NCBI RefSeq assembly: GCF_019175285.1
Contig: NC_056527.1
Span: 117,321,418-117,385,417, forward strand
Direction: 5' to 3'
DNA length: 64,000 nucleotides
Source: Sceloporus undulatus
Taxonomy: Eukaryota > Chordata > Lepidosauria > Squamata > Phrynosomatidae
Positions within the stretch are counted from its first letter, which is position 1; every line of letters begins with the position of its first letter. Under the pieces are notes generated by a model. It did no database searches. It worked only from the letters and a program-made list of their open reading frames with translations, and was not told the DNA's origin. Of this stretch, positions 21,567-31,877 are shown piece by piece. A program made the position numbers and the translations under genes.

Positions 21567-21570
<4 letters not shown>
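21257..21570. mobile_element. Tigger-like element with repeated right half
   Basis: Left end GAACCTCCTTATCCATGC and the block CCAAAAAGCAAACCTTGG, then two right halves in tandem (near 21385-21450 and 21490-21565), each with ATTTAATG and GTCCTRGAA landmarks. An (ATT)n run follows at 21569-21612. Confidence 0.6.
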
Positions 21571-21613
<43 letters not shown>

Positions 21614-21805
21614 AGAGAGGGTAGGAGAGAGAAAGGGATTTATTTTCTGCAATACCTGCAGTATATGGTAGAACATAAAACAATCTCCCTTTCTTTCTTT
21701 TTGCTGTTGTTGTTGTTGTTGTTAAGAGGGTTGGGGAGAGAAAAAGGGACTTATTTTCTGCAAGACCCATAGTGTATGGTATTATTATTATTGTTATTAT
21801 TATTT
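21569..21805. repeat. (ATT)n arrays
   Basis: Fourteen to fifteen ATT units at 21569-21612, a (TTG)n run at 21704-21723 and a broken (ATT)n run at 21780-21803. The blocks between repeat one another (GAGAGGGTRGGRGAGAGAAA...TTATTTTCTGCAA). Confidence 0.8.
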
Positions 21806-22057
21806 CTCACCAGTTTCTTCCAATGAATCAAGGTGGGGTATGACAACCGTTAACAGACGCACTATATCAGTTAAAACACATCAATAAAAATACGTTACAC
21901 ATGAAACCCAGAACATTTCAAAGGACAAGGTTCCAGGTTGGCGGTGCCTAGGCAGAGAGAGAACTCCACACAGGTAGTACTTGCCACTATTGCTCTTGCT
22001 AGAGCTAGTAGTGATCCTTTTGTGTCATGTTTGAAACTGAAGGTGTGACCAGCCATG

Positions 22058-22100
22058 AAGAGAGAGAGAGAGAGAGAGAGAGGAGGAGGAAGGGGGAGAA
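22058..22100. repeat. (GA)n microsatellite
   Basis: Continuous AG dinucleotides passing into a GGA-rich purine stretch. The flanking 21850-22670 shows no feature I recognise. Confidence 0.85.
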
Positions 22101-22671
22101 GAAGAAAAGGAAAGCCCAGGGGAACTGACCCAACCGGCCAAGGCAGTTTCGGGGAGGGAAAAGGGACAAAAGGAGCAGGAAATGCAAAGACAGGCCAAAG
22201 ACAGCTTCTTTGGGAGACCTTTCTGTTTTCTTCCCCACCTGCTTCTTTTTAAAATCAGAAAATAACCCAGAAAAAAGCAGCCAGGGGAGAGAAAAGAAAA
22301 AACACTCTTCCAAGCGGCTGTTCTTAGATGATGTTCATATATACATTTTTTAAAAATGTTAGATCTGTGGCTTTAGTGGCAAAGGAAGCTGCACCTTGTT
22401 CTCTGTTTGGAGAAGGAGGAGGCGGAGGCCGGCGCTTTGAACCTGGGTTGTCTAAACAGAGCATTACAGAGGAGGATTCTGCCCTAAGCCACCCTGATAC
22501 CTGGCCTCCCAGAAGCACCACCAAACCCCATTGAAAAGCCAGTGCAAATCCCACAGATTGGGAGGCAAAGAAGAGGATCCTGGGGGGACCCAAAAGCCAT
22601 CGCTTCCTCAAAGGAAAGCCAGGGATAATGCCAAGGCACACACTCCAGGAGGGCTTCCCACACAGAGGCCT

Positions 22672-22900
22672 CATTCCCACTACCTTTGAAACCAGATCGC
22701 AACTCGGTTTGAATTGGTTCAAGTGACCCTGGTTCCCACTTAAACCCGAATCGCTGAAACATTTCCGAGACGGGGGCCATGCGCTAGAGCCATTTAACCC
22801 GTGCTTTTGACGCTGATGTTTTCCACGTCTTTTTTGATAAATCGGTTCCGCACAAGTGTGAATCAGATGCGGATCAGAACCAATTTAAATTTGCTGGTGT
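22672..22900. mobile_element. MITE of the 'CCTCATTCCCACTAC' family
   Basis: Starts GGCCTCATTCCCACTACC, then AACCAGATCGCAACTCGG and the CCGAATCGCTGAAACATTTC block, as in copies at 50478 and 61283. The right end is lost. Confidence 0.65.
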
Positions 22901-23006
22901 GCTGGTTGGGGATGATGGGCGCTGAAGTCCTACGCACCTGGAGGGGAGGGAATCTGCTTTACAGAATGGGGAGACCCCAAACCCAGGTGATCCCTGTCTC
23001 TTGCGG

Positions 23007-23456
23007 TGCATCTGAACTGTACAGATGATGCAGTTTAACACCCCTTTAACTGCCATGGCTCCATCCTACAGATTCCTGGGATGCATAGTTTTCTGTGGCG
23101 TTGCCACTCTTTGGCAGAGAAGGCTCAAAACCCTGCAAAATTACAAACCCTGGGAGCTACAGGGGAGCAATGGTTTAAGAGCTGGATTACATTTCTGGGG
23201 AGCCTGGGTTCAATTCCCAGCTTGGCCAAAAAACCCACTGGGTGATTTTGGGCAAGTCACACTCTCTCAGCCTCAGGGAAAGGCAAATGTAAACCTCCTC
23301 TGAACAAATCTTGCCAAGAAAACCCTATAATAGGTTCACCTTAAGGTCGCCATTAGTCAGGAATGGCTTGAAGGCACACAGCAGCAACAAAAAGGAGCCA
23401 TAGCTCCTTAAAAGGGGTGTCAAACCGCATTCTTTCTACAGTGTAGATGCACCCTT
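23007..23456. repeat. Palindromic MITE split by a SINE
   Basis: The left arm GTGCATCTGAACTGTACAG to about 23160 and the right part 23396-23456 (ending TCTACAGTGTAGATGCACCC) flank a sense SINE. Confidence 0.8.
23163..23393 (+). repeat. tRNA-derived SINE nested in a MITE
   Basis: All landmarks are present, from GTTTAAGAGCTGGATTACA and GGGTTCAATTCCC to GGCACACAGCAGCAACAAAA. It is younger than the MITE that it splits. Confidence 0.8.
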
Positions 23457-23477
23457 GGAGTGTGCATTTTCCTCTCT

Positions 23478-23585
23478 TTTTTTTCCAAATTCCAAATTGT
23501 AAGCTTGTGTTGCAAACCTATTGTACTGAATCCCATTGTGGGAGAAAGGCGGGATATAAACCCTTGAAATAAATAAACAAACCAC
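23478..23585 (+). repeat. LINE 3' end
   Basis: GTTGCAAACCTATTGTACTG, then GGGAGAAAGGCGGGATATAA and AATAAATAAAC, the same terminal form as at 20555. Confidence 0.55.
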
Positions 23586-24026
23586 CAAAGTTTGGGTGTT
23601 CCCAAACACTCCCACGCATCCCTGTTGTACTGGATGTCTCCCCATCCCTAAGGGCAGGCTTGAATTAGAACCAGGAACTACTTGAGATGCCAAATGGAGG
23701 AGTAACCAAGGCAGCCTCTGGGCATGGATGGAGTATCCAGATGGATTATTCATAACTAACCCATACAGTACTTTGCTATTCTGCTCTGCTGTATGGCCAT
23801 CATGGCTACCCTTGGCTATGTGATCCACACAGAGATGGGTAGAAGGAAGTCCCATGGAGCGCTTCCCCATTGCCTCCCCATTTTAAGAACAAGCAGCTTC
23901 CAAAATTCAGAGGAGACAATCACTTGTTTAAATCCCAGTACAATTGCTTTTAAAAATGTGTTTCCAAAGGGTCATAAGGCTTCATCTTTTATTAAGACCA
24001 TATAACTGGTTTTGATCGCCGTATAC

Positions 24027-24392
24027 CAGAGGTAGGCAACCTTTTTGAGCCGGGGGCCGGGTTGCTGTCCCTCAGACAACTGGGGGGCCGAAGCCAAAAA
24101 ATAAATAATTAAATATTTTTTAGAAAATTAAATATATATAAATAAACCAGGACAAATGTAGGACAAAATTTTCAAATGGAAGACACTTTTTTTTAAAAAA
24201 TGGAGGACACGTGAAAAAAATTGCTGATTTTTTTTAAAAAAATGTTAATATAAATGCATGTTTCTGAGGCTTCTATAGACAATTGCCCCCCAAAGGCCCC
24301 AGCGGCAATCAGTGGCAGGACCAGGCCAGGGGCCGGTCCCAAGGCCTTGCCGGGCCGCATCCGGCCCGCGGGCCGCAGGTTGCCTACCCCTG
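24027..24392. mobile_element. hAT element with 8-bp target duplication
   Basis: Termini CAGAGGTAGGCAACC / GGTTGCCTACCCCTG and flanking duplication CCGTATAC (24019-24026, 24393-24400). Same family as 11325-11518, but it keeps about 170 bp more of internal sequence, GC-rich near the right end. Non-autonomous. Confidence 0.92.
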
Positions 24393-24662
24393 CCGTATAC
24401 GATGAATATCCTATCTATTCCCCTCCCTTGTTTCTTGGTTTTCGATTAATTTTAAAACTCAATTTTCAAATTTAAATCTGAATGTTTTTAAACCTCCTTT
24501 TAAGAACAAGATAAAACCTTATTATTATTTTTTAAAGGAATTTCCATGGCCACAGAGCCCCAAAAACCAACAAAAAACTATGGATGCCGGCCATGAAAGC
24601 CTTCGACTTCACATTGGATTTCCTTTTGCTTGCCAAGCTCTGGTCTTGCAAATGGAGATCCA

Positions 24663-24872
24663 GTGAGATGGAGGAGTTCTGAGCGTTGGACTCTGGAGAT
24701 CAGAGTTCGAATCCTCACTTGGTCATGAAACCCAAAGGGGGACCTCGGACAATCCACACTCTCTCAGCCTCAGGGGAAGGCAATGGCAAAGCTCCTCTGA
24801 ACAAATCTTGCCATGATAGGTTTGCCTTAGGGTCGCCATAAATTGGTAATGACTTGGAAGACACACAACAAT
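24663..24872 (+). repeat. tRNA-derived SINE, sense
   Basis: B-box CAGAGTTCGAATCCTC, CTCTGAACAAATCTTGCC and GACTTGGAAGACACACAACA. Between here and 25450 I see nothing assignable. Confidence 0.75.
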
Positions 24873-25453
24873 CTTGCCAATGCCAAGATAATCCAAATTT
24901 AAGGACAGAATTAAAGCATACAGTGGTTTCTCTCTCTCTTATGGCTTAGGTTTTTTCGGCTGAGAAATTTTCATTCCAGAATTTATTTTCCCCCTAAAGT
25001 TCCGCTTTAGGTCCAAGATTCCAGAAATCTCATTCCTTTTTGAAATGCCAGAGAAAGGCCCTTGAAAAAATGGTATGAAAAGGCGTGTTTCCTCCTAGTT
25101 GTAGGGTGTGTGTAGGCTTGGGGTGCGGCCGGTGGGTTTCCTGCCTCTGCAAAAGGAACCAAACTCTGGGATGGAGGGTCATTGGAGAGAAAAACTGGTT
25201 AATCAGTGACAAAAGGGCCAAAGGCCAGGAGAGACTGGCAGGTAAGTCTCCTGGGGCAGAAAGAACATGGAGGCCCCTTGGTTCCCCAAACACCTGCCTT
25301 TGCGCCTCAACTCGAACTCGCCTCCCTGACCTCTTCCAAACCCCTTTTTAGCTTTTGGGGTGGCTTCCAAAGACCACCATGGTGAAAAGTTTGCAATCCA
25401 TTGGCCCTCCAGGTTCAACCCAATTTTCCAGGGAAAAGCAAAGGGAATCAAAG

Positions 25454-25679
25454 GTTGCATCCACACTGGAGAAATAACTTGGTTTGGCTCCGCTTTAACT
25501 GCCCTGCTCAAGGCTATGGCATTCTGGGAGTTGGAGTTTGTTGTGGGCCCAGAGCGGAGCAGAGTTTAAGGAAGGAAGGCCTCACAACAAACTCCAACTC
25601 CCAGAATGCCATAGCCTTGAGCCAGAAAAGAGTTAAAGCAGTGCCAAACTGGATTATTTCTCCAGTGTGGATGCAGCCA
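25454..25679. mobile_element. Large palindromic MITE, complete
   Basis: GGTTGCATCCACACTGGAG at left and CTCCAGTGTGGATGCAGCC at right. The inner arms GGCATTCTGGGAGTTGGAG / CTCCAACTCCCAGAATGCC are perfect inverses. The centre holds AGAGCGGAGCAGAGTTTAAGG. Confidence 0.85.
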
Positions 25680-25924
25680 AACCCTACACCCTCATTTTTG
25701 GGCCACAAAGCAAGGCTACCCACTTTTTTCCTGCCCCCACATGCCCCCCTGTTCTCTCTTTTGCCCCACAACTGAGCCATGCCCCCATTTGCCCCCCAAT
25801 GCCAACTCCAAGATGCCTGCCCTTTCCATTACTTGGCTTCAAATAGCCCCCTTTTTCCCATCCCAAGTTCATCTCTCCCCAGTTCAATGGCCAGCCCTCC
25901 CCCCTCCATCATCTGAGGCCAGAA

Positions 25925-26715
25925 AAGTTACTTTTTTGGACTACCCCTCCCTGCACTCCCAGGAAACCAGGGGATGCTGGGAACTGCAGTCCCTTCCTCA
26001 AAGTCACTTCCCCAACTACAGGGAAAGAGACGGGTTTCCTGGAAGTTGGCCCCTTTGAACAAAGATTGGGCAAGTTACATTTTTGGTGGAAGAGGAGGAG
26101 TACAGCTGGCTGGGAGATTCCGGGATTGCGTAGTCCCTCAAAGGGGAGGATTCTGGGAGCCTGGGGGGGGGGGGAGAGTAGGAGCATGACCTGGGGACTT
26201 TGTAAAAGAGGGGTTGCTGAGCATTCAGTCCCAAAGAAGGACTCCTGGGGTTTTACAGCCTCCAAAAGGGGGCATTCTGGGAGATGTTTTGCCAACGAAA
26301 TGGGGATTCTGGGAGCTTGTATGTCAAAAAGAAAGAAGCGTTATAAGAGACAGTAGAGAAGTTTGATTCCTGGGGTTTGTTGCCCCCAAAAGCCCTGGGA
26401 GCATTTGCAACCCAAAGGAGGAAGATTGTGGGAGTTTGTAGTCCAAACAACAAACAAAAACAAAACAGGAATTCTGGGGGTTTGTGGCCCAGAAAATGGA
26501 GATTCTGCGCCTGAGATGGTTGTCCAGAGAAAAGAGGGATCCTGCGGAGAGTTTTGTAGCCGAAAAATAAGGATTCTGAATTTCTTGACTAGAAAGTGTG
26601 GATTCGGAGAGTTTTGTAACCTGGGAAAACAGGGATTCCGGGGGTTTGTGGCCCCGAAAATGGGGATGCCAAGAATGAGTAGCCCCCCAAAAACCGGGAA
26701 TCCTGGGGGGAGGGG
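25925..26715. repeat. Degenerate short-unit array beside CLDN7 exon 1
   Basis: About fifteen loosely similar units of 30-45 bp follow each other, each built on GGATTCTGGGRGTTTGTAGYC then a purine-rich AAAAGGG spacer. Clear units start near 26115, 26150, 26240, 26272, 26300, 26366, 26422, 26468, 26500, 26537, 26571, 26601, 26632 and 26664. It begins about 200 bp downstream of exon 1 in the CLDN7 transcript direction. Confidence 0.65.
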
Positions 26716-26917
26716 GTGTCTGTTGGCCCTCAATGGGAAATGCTGAGTTGGTAGCCCTTGCAAAGGCGTGTGCTGCTGCTAGTGCTGCCCCTGCCTCCCC
26801 CTTGCAAGGTCCAAGGGGGGGTGATGGGGTGCGCAATCCCTCCTGGGGGTGCCCCCCTTGGGGGTCCTTCCCTCCGCCCCCCCCCCCATGCCCCCCCTGC
26901 CAAGCCCTCCTTCCTAC

Positions 26918-27140
26918 CTCCGAGGGCGAGGACGGAGTCGTAGACCTTGCACTGGATCTGGCCGGTGCTCTGCCAGACGCAGCTCATCCAGAGGCCCTTG
27001 TAGATGGCTTGCGCCGTGATAATGTTGTCCCCCGCGTAGGAGGACATCTGCCACTGGGGCATCACGGTGGCCACCAGCGTGGCGATCCAGCCCAAAAGGG
27101 CCAAGGCGAAGCCCAGCAGCTGCAAGCCCGAGTTGGCCAT
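26918..27140 (-). CDS. CLDN7: CLDN7 coding exon 1 (start of claudin-7)
   Basis: ATG at 27140-27138 (G at -3 and +4, good initiation context) opens [18 protein letters not shown], transmembrane helix 1, then extracellular loop 1 with the claudin signature W30...G49-L50-W51...C54...C64; the two cysteines form the conserved disulfide. The exon ends in G74 plus one base before donor GGAG|GTAGGA (GT at 26917-26916). Claudin-7 is a four-helix tight-junction protein of epithelia that shapes paracellular ion permeability. The four exons total 642 nt = 213 residues plus stop (human 211). The [12 protein letters not shown] segment matches claudin-7, though [14 protein letters not shown] is closer to claudin-1 wording; the exon 2 loop, PDZ tail and neighbour SLC2A4 settle it as CLDN7. 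Confidence 0.96.
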
Positions 27141-27262
27141 CGCTCGAGAGGAGCCCAGAGACAGAGCCAAGCGCCGAAAGAAAGAGCCACAGGTCCCGGA
27201 GCCAGAGGGAGACGCTTACCTGGGCGCCAGGTGAGCCAGCTGGCTTTATGCCCTGGGCGGGG
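27141..27262 (-). promoter_or_regulatory. CLDN7: CLDN7 core promoter and 5' UTR (predicted)
   Basis: On the minus strand a GC box CCCCGCCC (27262-27255) is followed by a TATA-like CATAAAG (27250-27244), about 105 bp before the ATG. That would place transcription start near 27215 and a short 5' UTR of about 75 bases. A CAGGTG E-box sits at 27228-27233. Confidence 0.5.
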
Positions 27263-27333
27263 AAAGGAGGAGGAGGAGGGTCAACAGAAACCCCCGAGAG
27301 AGAGAGAGAAAGCAAAAGAGGCCCAGCCTCGCC

Positions 27334-27707
27334 CCCTTTCCAGGGAGACTGGCCTCACCTGGACACACCTGAGCCAAGAGAAACAGGCAGAAAGAAGCCT
27401 TGGGGGCTGGCCGGGAGAAGAAGGGGGCAGGAGCAGGAGGAAGCCACAGGTTGCTTGCTGCACACTCTTCTGTTTTGTTTTCTTTGCAAAAGTGAACTAT
27501 CAGGTCAAGAGATGCTTGTTTACATGGACCCAAAACAAAACACATTTGGGAACCTTTGGCCGGCAGTCGGCAGTGCCTTGTTGTGGGTGGCTTCTTGCAA
27601 GAGGCCTCTGGCGAGTGAGATTTCAGCTGCAGGCAGAAAGCCCCCCCCCCGGTCTTGCAGGGGCCCTTTCCAGGGAGACTGGCCTCACCTGGACACACCT
27701 GAGCCAA
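27334..27707. repeat. 44-bp direct duplication with paired E-boxes upstream of CLDN7
   Basis: An identical 44-base block occurs at 27334-27377 and 27664-27707 (offset 330). Each copy has two CACCTG E-boxes ten bases apart (27356, 27366; 27686, 27696). Confidence 0.85.
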
Positions 27708-27775
27708 CCGAGACGGCGAGAAAGAGCACTTGGGGGGGCAGGGGGGGCTTGGCTACAGGGAGAAATATATACTGA

Positions 27776-27812
27776 GTGTGTGTATACACACACACACACA
27801 CACACACACCCT
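27776..27812. repeat. (TG)/(CA)n microsatellite
   Basis: GTGTGTGTATA followed by about 14 CA units. Confidence 0.9.
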
Positions 27813-27894
27813 TTAGAGGCCTCTTGAAGGTGGCTTCTTCCAAGGGAGCTCCAGGGATGAGGTTTTCTTTTCTCAGTCTCCATTTTCTTTCTTA

Positions 27895-28020
27895 TCTTGG
27901 TGACCAAAGCTCTAGTGTGTTTGTCTAGTACGTATTTTAACATTGTTTTATAATTTTATATTGGATTCTATGCATTAGTTGTTTTTACAGTTTGCGGTTT
28001 TAACTGCAGGACTTGCTTCT
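27895..28020 (+). repeat. LINE 3' UTR-like AT-rich segment
   Basis: ACATTGTTTTATAATTTTA and GTTTTTACAGTTTGCGGTTT resemble the AT-rich 3' ends of CR1/L2-group elements, without a tail. Confidence 0.4.
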
Positions 28021-28195
28021 GTGGATTCTGGGAGTGACAGTCCAAAAAGACCCCTCTTCCCATGCTCAGGAAGTTCCTACTCGGTTGTGTAAGCATGCCT
28101 CCCACAGCCAAGGTAAACAGAGCAGAAACCCTGCATGAAGAGCAAAACAGACAAACAGAGGGAGAGCAAATAATGCCCCGGGGGCATGCTCAGAA

Positions 28196-28345
28196 ACCAT
28201 CGCTGTTCCCAGAACCTGCCTGGTCTTGGAAGCTAAGAAGAGCCAGCCCTGGTTAGTCCTTGGATGGGAGACTGCCAAGGGATCCTGCAGGCTCTGTTTC
28301 AGGAGAAGGACCTGGCAGAAGCCCCTCTGAAAATCCCCTGCTTGA
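28196..28345 (+). repeat. 5S rRNA-derived SINE, sense
   Basis: GGTCTTGGAAGCTAAGAAG, CCCTGGTTAGTCCTTGGATG and GGAGACTGCCAAGG match the 3' half of 5S rRNA. The SINE body TTTCAGGAGAAGGACCTGGC follows and resembles the copy at 35059. Confidence 0.8.
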
Positions 28346-28544
28346 GAAAAAGCCCCAAATCAGCTGGAAGCACATATCCCCACAAGGCCTGACCTTGGTC
28401 TCTTTGCCCCAAATGCTTCCATCCAACTGGAACTTCCTGACCATGAGAAGAGGGGACTTTTTGTACTATCACTCCCAGAATCCCCCAACCAGCTCAAGCT
28501 TTGCTTATGGCACTGTTTACTGCAGCCCAGCACCAGAAGTCTAT

Positions 28545-28753
28545 GGCCTATTACAGACAGCCAAAATAAACCTGCTTCGAGTCACAGTGGAGGTATGGTG
28601 TTTCAATGATGCATGCATCCTAAGAGTCCAGAAGCCACACCAAAGCCATGCTCCAGGCTGTGGCTTCTGGACTCTTAGGACGCATGCATCATTGAAACAC
28701 CATACCTCTACTGTGCCTCAAAGCAGCTTTATTTTGGCTGTCTGTAACAGGCC
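28545..28753. mobile_element. Palindromic MITE of the 'GACAGCCAAAATAAA' family
   Basis: Ends GGCCTATTACAGACAGCC / GGCTGTCTGTAACAGGCC. The arms are about 100 bp and nearly identical through GTATGGTGTTTCAATGATGC and TAAGAGTCCAGAAGCCACA, with a short centre. Confidence 0.85.
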
Positions 28754-28880
28754 TGTGTTTCTCTAGCCCTTCTTCACCATCCTCCCAGTGTAAATGCTGC
28801 TAAAAAAAATTCAAGCTAGACAGAAGATGAGGAAAAGCAGAGGCCTGGGAGGGAAAAAAGAGAAACAGAGACAGAAATGC

Positions 28881-29162
28881 TGGCTTCATTTACACTGCAG
28901 AATGAATGCTGTTTGACACCGCTTTAACTGCCATAGCTCCATCCTATAGAAAATCCTAGGATCTGTAGCTTGTTGTGGCCCCAGAGCTCTCTGATAGAGG
29001 CTGCATCCCCACTGCATAAATAATCCAACTTTGCACCACTTTAACTGCCATGGCTCAGTGGTGTGGAATTCTGGGAATAACAGTTTTGTGAGACATTTAG
29101 CCTTTGCTGTTAGATAGCTCTGGGGCCAAAACAATCGACAGATTCCAGGATTCCATAGACAG
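28881..29162. repeat. Two joined palindromic MITE halves
   Basis: The first left half (CATTTACACTGCAGAATG) runs to about 28998. A second left arm GCTGCATCCCCACTGCATA then begins and runs to the core CAGATTCCAGGATTCC. Confidence 0.65.
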
Positions 29163-29624
29163 AAGCCACAAGAGATAAAGGTCCAGAAGGAACAAGTGTG
29201 CACCTGGGCATGCACAGAGGGCCTTTCTCGCCAGCTGCTGGGTGTTTGTTCATGCTTGCTTTGGGGGAATTTGGAGAGTGTGACAGCCACTGCCCCGCAC
29301 CCAGCAAGGCTCTGTGAAGAAATGCTGCACATTTTGTCCAGTGAGACTATGAGTCATTGAGCCAAGGACACAGGAGTCTCTGCGGATGATGACAAAGAAG
29401 ATGGGTCTGAAACTGAAAGGCCCAGCCCTGACTCCCAGTTAGTTCACAGCAGGGGCAGGGATGATGTCAATGGCATTTGTCATTGAACTATAGTGCCCAT
29501 AATCCCTAAATCCTGGCTAAGGCTGATGGGAGTTGTAGTTCAGCAAGACGGGGGGTCAAACGATGCCCACACACACCTCCTTAATTTAATCCAGAGTTTA
29601 GCCACCTGACAACAAAACCAGATT

Positions 29625-29848
29625 CTGGGATCAATGAATCATAGAGGTGGAGGGGACATCTAGTTCACCGGCTGCCAGCATATCCTTGAGAGATGGCTAT
29701 CCAGCCTCTGTTTAAAGACCACTGCCATCAATTCCGCTGTTGAGCAACTCTTTCTGCCTGGAAGTTCTTCCCAATGTTTAGTCTGAATCCCCTTTCTTGG
29801 AATTTAAATCTTTTCATTCAGGTTCTTTTCTCCAATGAGGAGCGCTCT
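29625..29848 (-). repeat. CR1-group LINE 3' end, antisense
   Basis: GAATCATAGAGGTGGAGGGG, GATGGCTATCCAGCCTCTG and GTTCTTCCCAATGTTTAG are the antisense landmarks of the CR1 C-terminus and 3' UTR. Confidence 0.75.
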
Positions 29849-30064
29849 GCACATGGTCAGAGTCTCTCTTGCTTCCCTACAGTTCCTATCAGCATTCCAA
29901 GCAGACAGTGGTGGGTAAGCCCTGCGTAGAGTTTGGAAACATTACTTTTGGGGAACAACACCCAGAATTCTTGGGTCTGGGGTCCAAAAGAGTGACGATC
30001 CCATGCTCCAGACCAAGGGTCTATGACTTCAGTTTCACAGAAGAACTTTCCAAGAAGTCATGAG

Positions 30065-30630
30065 CTGCTGCCACGTTGCTGAATTAATGCAGTTTCATTC
30101 CCTTTAACTGCCATGGCTGAATGCTGTAGAATCCTGGGATTTGTAGTGTGTTGTGGCACTAGAGACCTTTGACAGAGAAGACTAAATATCTCACAAAACT
30201 AAAAATCCAAGAGTTCTATAGCACTGAGCCTCGGTGGTTAAAGCAGCATCAAACTGCATTAGTCCTGCATTGGGGATTCGAACCCTGTTCTCCAGAATGA
30301 GTTCAGCACTCAGACCACTACACCACTCTGGCTCTGTAGAGAAGACTTCAAATACCTCACAAAACTACAAATCCCAGAATTCCAAAGCATTGCACCATAG
30401 CAGTCAGTGGTACAAAACACACTGCATAAATAATGCAGTTTGATGCCGCATTAACCACAATGACCTAATGCAATGGAATGATGATATTTCTAGTTTTGTC
30501 AGTTATTCAGTCTTCTGTCTCAGAGAGCTCTGGTGCCACAATAAACTACAATTCCCAGGATTCCCTAGCACTGAGCTGGGCACTTTAAAGCGGTCTCCAA
30601 CTGGATTATTCCTGCAGTGTGTTTCGGACC
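30065..30630. repeat. Cluster of palindromic MITEs with a SINE head inside
   Basis: One MITE spans about 30065-30274 and an antisense SINE head follows (30276-30340, GGGGATTCGAACCCTG). A right MITE half (30342-30412) and another copy (30418-30628, ending TATTCCTGCAGTGTG) come next. Confidence 0.65.
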
Positions 30631-30712
30631 AATCTTGCCATGAAAACTCCATGATAGGTTCTCTTTAGGTTTGCCATAAGTCAGAAATGACTGGAAGACA
30701 TACAATATAATG
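30626..30712 (+). repeat. SINE 3' piece, sense
   Basis: CCATGAAAACTCCATGATAGG and GCCATAAGTCAGAAATGAC. The head is missing. Confidence 0.65.
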
Positions 30713-30716
30713 GACA

Positions 30717-30960
30717 ATATAATAATAATAATAATTATTATTATTATTATTATTATTATTATTTATATACTGCCTTTCCAAAAGATCAAGGTGGTTTACA
30801 AAATTACATAAACAAATACCTAAAATATATTAAAAATTTACGTAAGCAAATACATAAAAAATCTAAACAATAGTTATATGTTGTATATTACATATATATG
30901 CCTTACATTTACAACATTGCAATATTGTACAGGCCGCATTTAGGATCCAATATGTGTCCT
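30717..30960 (-). repeat. LINE/SINE 3' end with (AAT)n tail, antisense
   Basis: (AAT)n/(ATT)n at 30717-30763, then TTTATATACTGCCTTTCC and AAGATCAAGGTGGTTTACA, the antisense of the tail form seen at 20555. Confidence 0.65.
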
Positions 30961-31214
30961 TTTCTTAGTCGTCAAGCAATAAAACCCACAAAACAGTAAT
31001 ATCTTTATTGGCCAGCCAAAAAAATGCACAAAATACATGTTGCAAGCGTTCAAAGCTCCACTGGATTATTTCTGTGTTGTGTTTTGGACCAACTGGCATT
31101 ATTTCTGCAATGCAGATTCAGCTAGAAAAGGCTAATTATCTCATGCAACTACAAATTGCAGGACTCCATAGCAGGTAAGGCAGTGTCAAAATGCATTAAT
31201 GCTGAAGTGTACAT

Positions 31215-31870
31215 GCAGCTGAGCGCCTCATGTACATGCTCATGATGTGCACCTCTGCCTCCACAGTCACACCTCAGTCGTGGCACAGCCATGGCACAGT
31301 TTGATTCTGCGTCTCGTGGCGCATAAATCTTTCCCTCCTGGCTATGCGCACAGGTGCAACCTGCTGCAATCTGGTGCCCAGGTGTGCCCGAATATGGGCA
31401 AAGTTTCCTGCCACTCCCTGCAGGCTGTGGCACAGATCCAGGCCAAGAGAAAGAGGAGTGGCACCGGGGGCATCATCTCCTGTCCTGCCCTGCCTGGGTG
31501 GCGCGTCGTCCTCCGGTTCCTTTTTCTCTCCCTTGCAGTCATGAAACTCACTTTTTATGGCTTTCCTTTGGCTGCCAAAGGTGAAGCAGCGAGAATGACA
31601 CACTGCCACTTGACCAGCTTTTGCCACCTGTTGTCATCAGGAAATAAATACTGATTTGTTTTGGCTTTTTATAACAAGCCAAATTAAAACATAAAATGCC
31701 CTCCCCACTAAATCCAAGCCATCTAATGATTTTGCACAAATCTGTCCAGGTTTTAAACTTCTGTTTCCTTTTCCAAATGCAGAACGTGTTTTCCTTGTCA
31801 AAGCATTGATGCTTTACAATTATATTTCTTTTATTAAAATGATAATTTAATATCCACAAATCGAATAGTT
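31215..31870. other. Intergenic stretch without assignable repeat
   Basis: Moderately GC-rich at 31230-31530 with several overlapping frames on both strands, none recognisable. The similarity of 31068-31215 to a MITE half ends at the left edge. Confidence 0.4.
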
Positions 31871-31877
31871 TTCACAG

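Noticed and set aside
27141-27170. A longer claudin-7 start ten codons upstream (in frame)
   Set aside because: The upstream codon is TTG, not ATG, and all vertebrate claudin-7 proteins start at MANSGLQ.
27215-27222. A CAG|GTAAGC donor-like site upstream of the CLDN7 ATG, suggesting a 5' UTR intron
   Set aside because: There is no acceptor in the roughly 75 bases left before the ATG, and it sits at the predicted transcription start.
27334-27707. The 44-bp repeats as transposon ends
   Set aside because: They are direct and not inverted, and the DNA between them shows no element structure.
26733-27827. A 364-residue plus-strand frame
   Set aside because: It is the opposite strand of CLDN7 exon 1 and its promoter; the composition is that of an antisense shadow, with no known domain.
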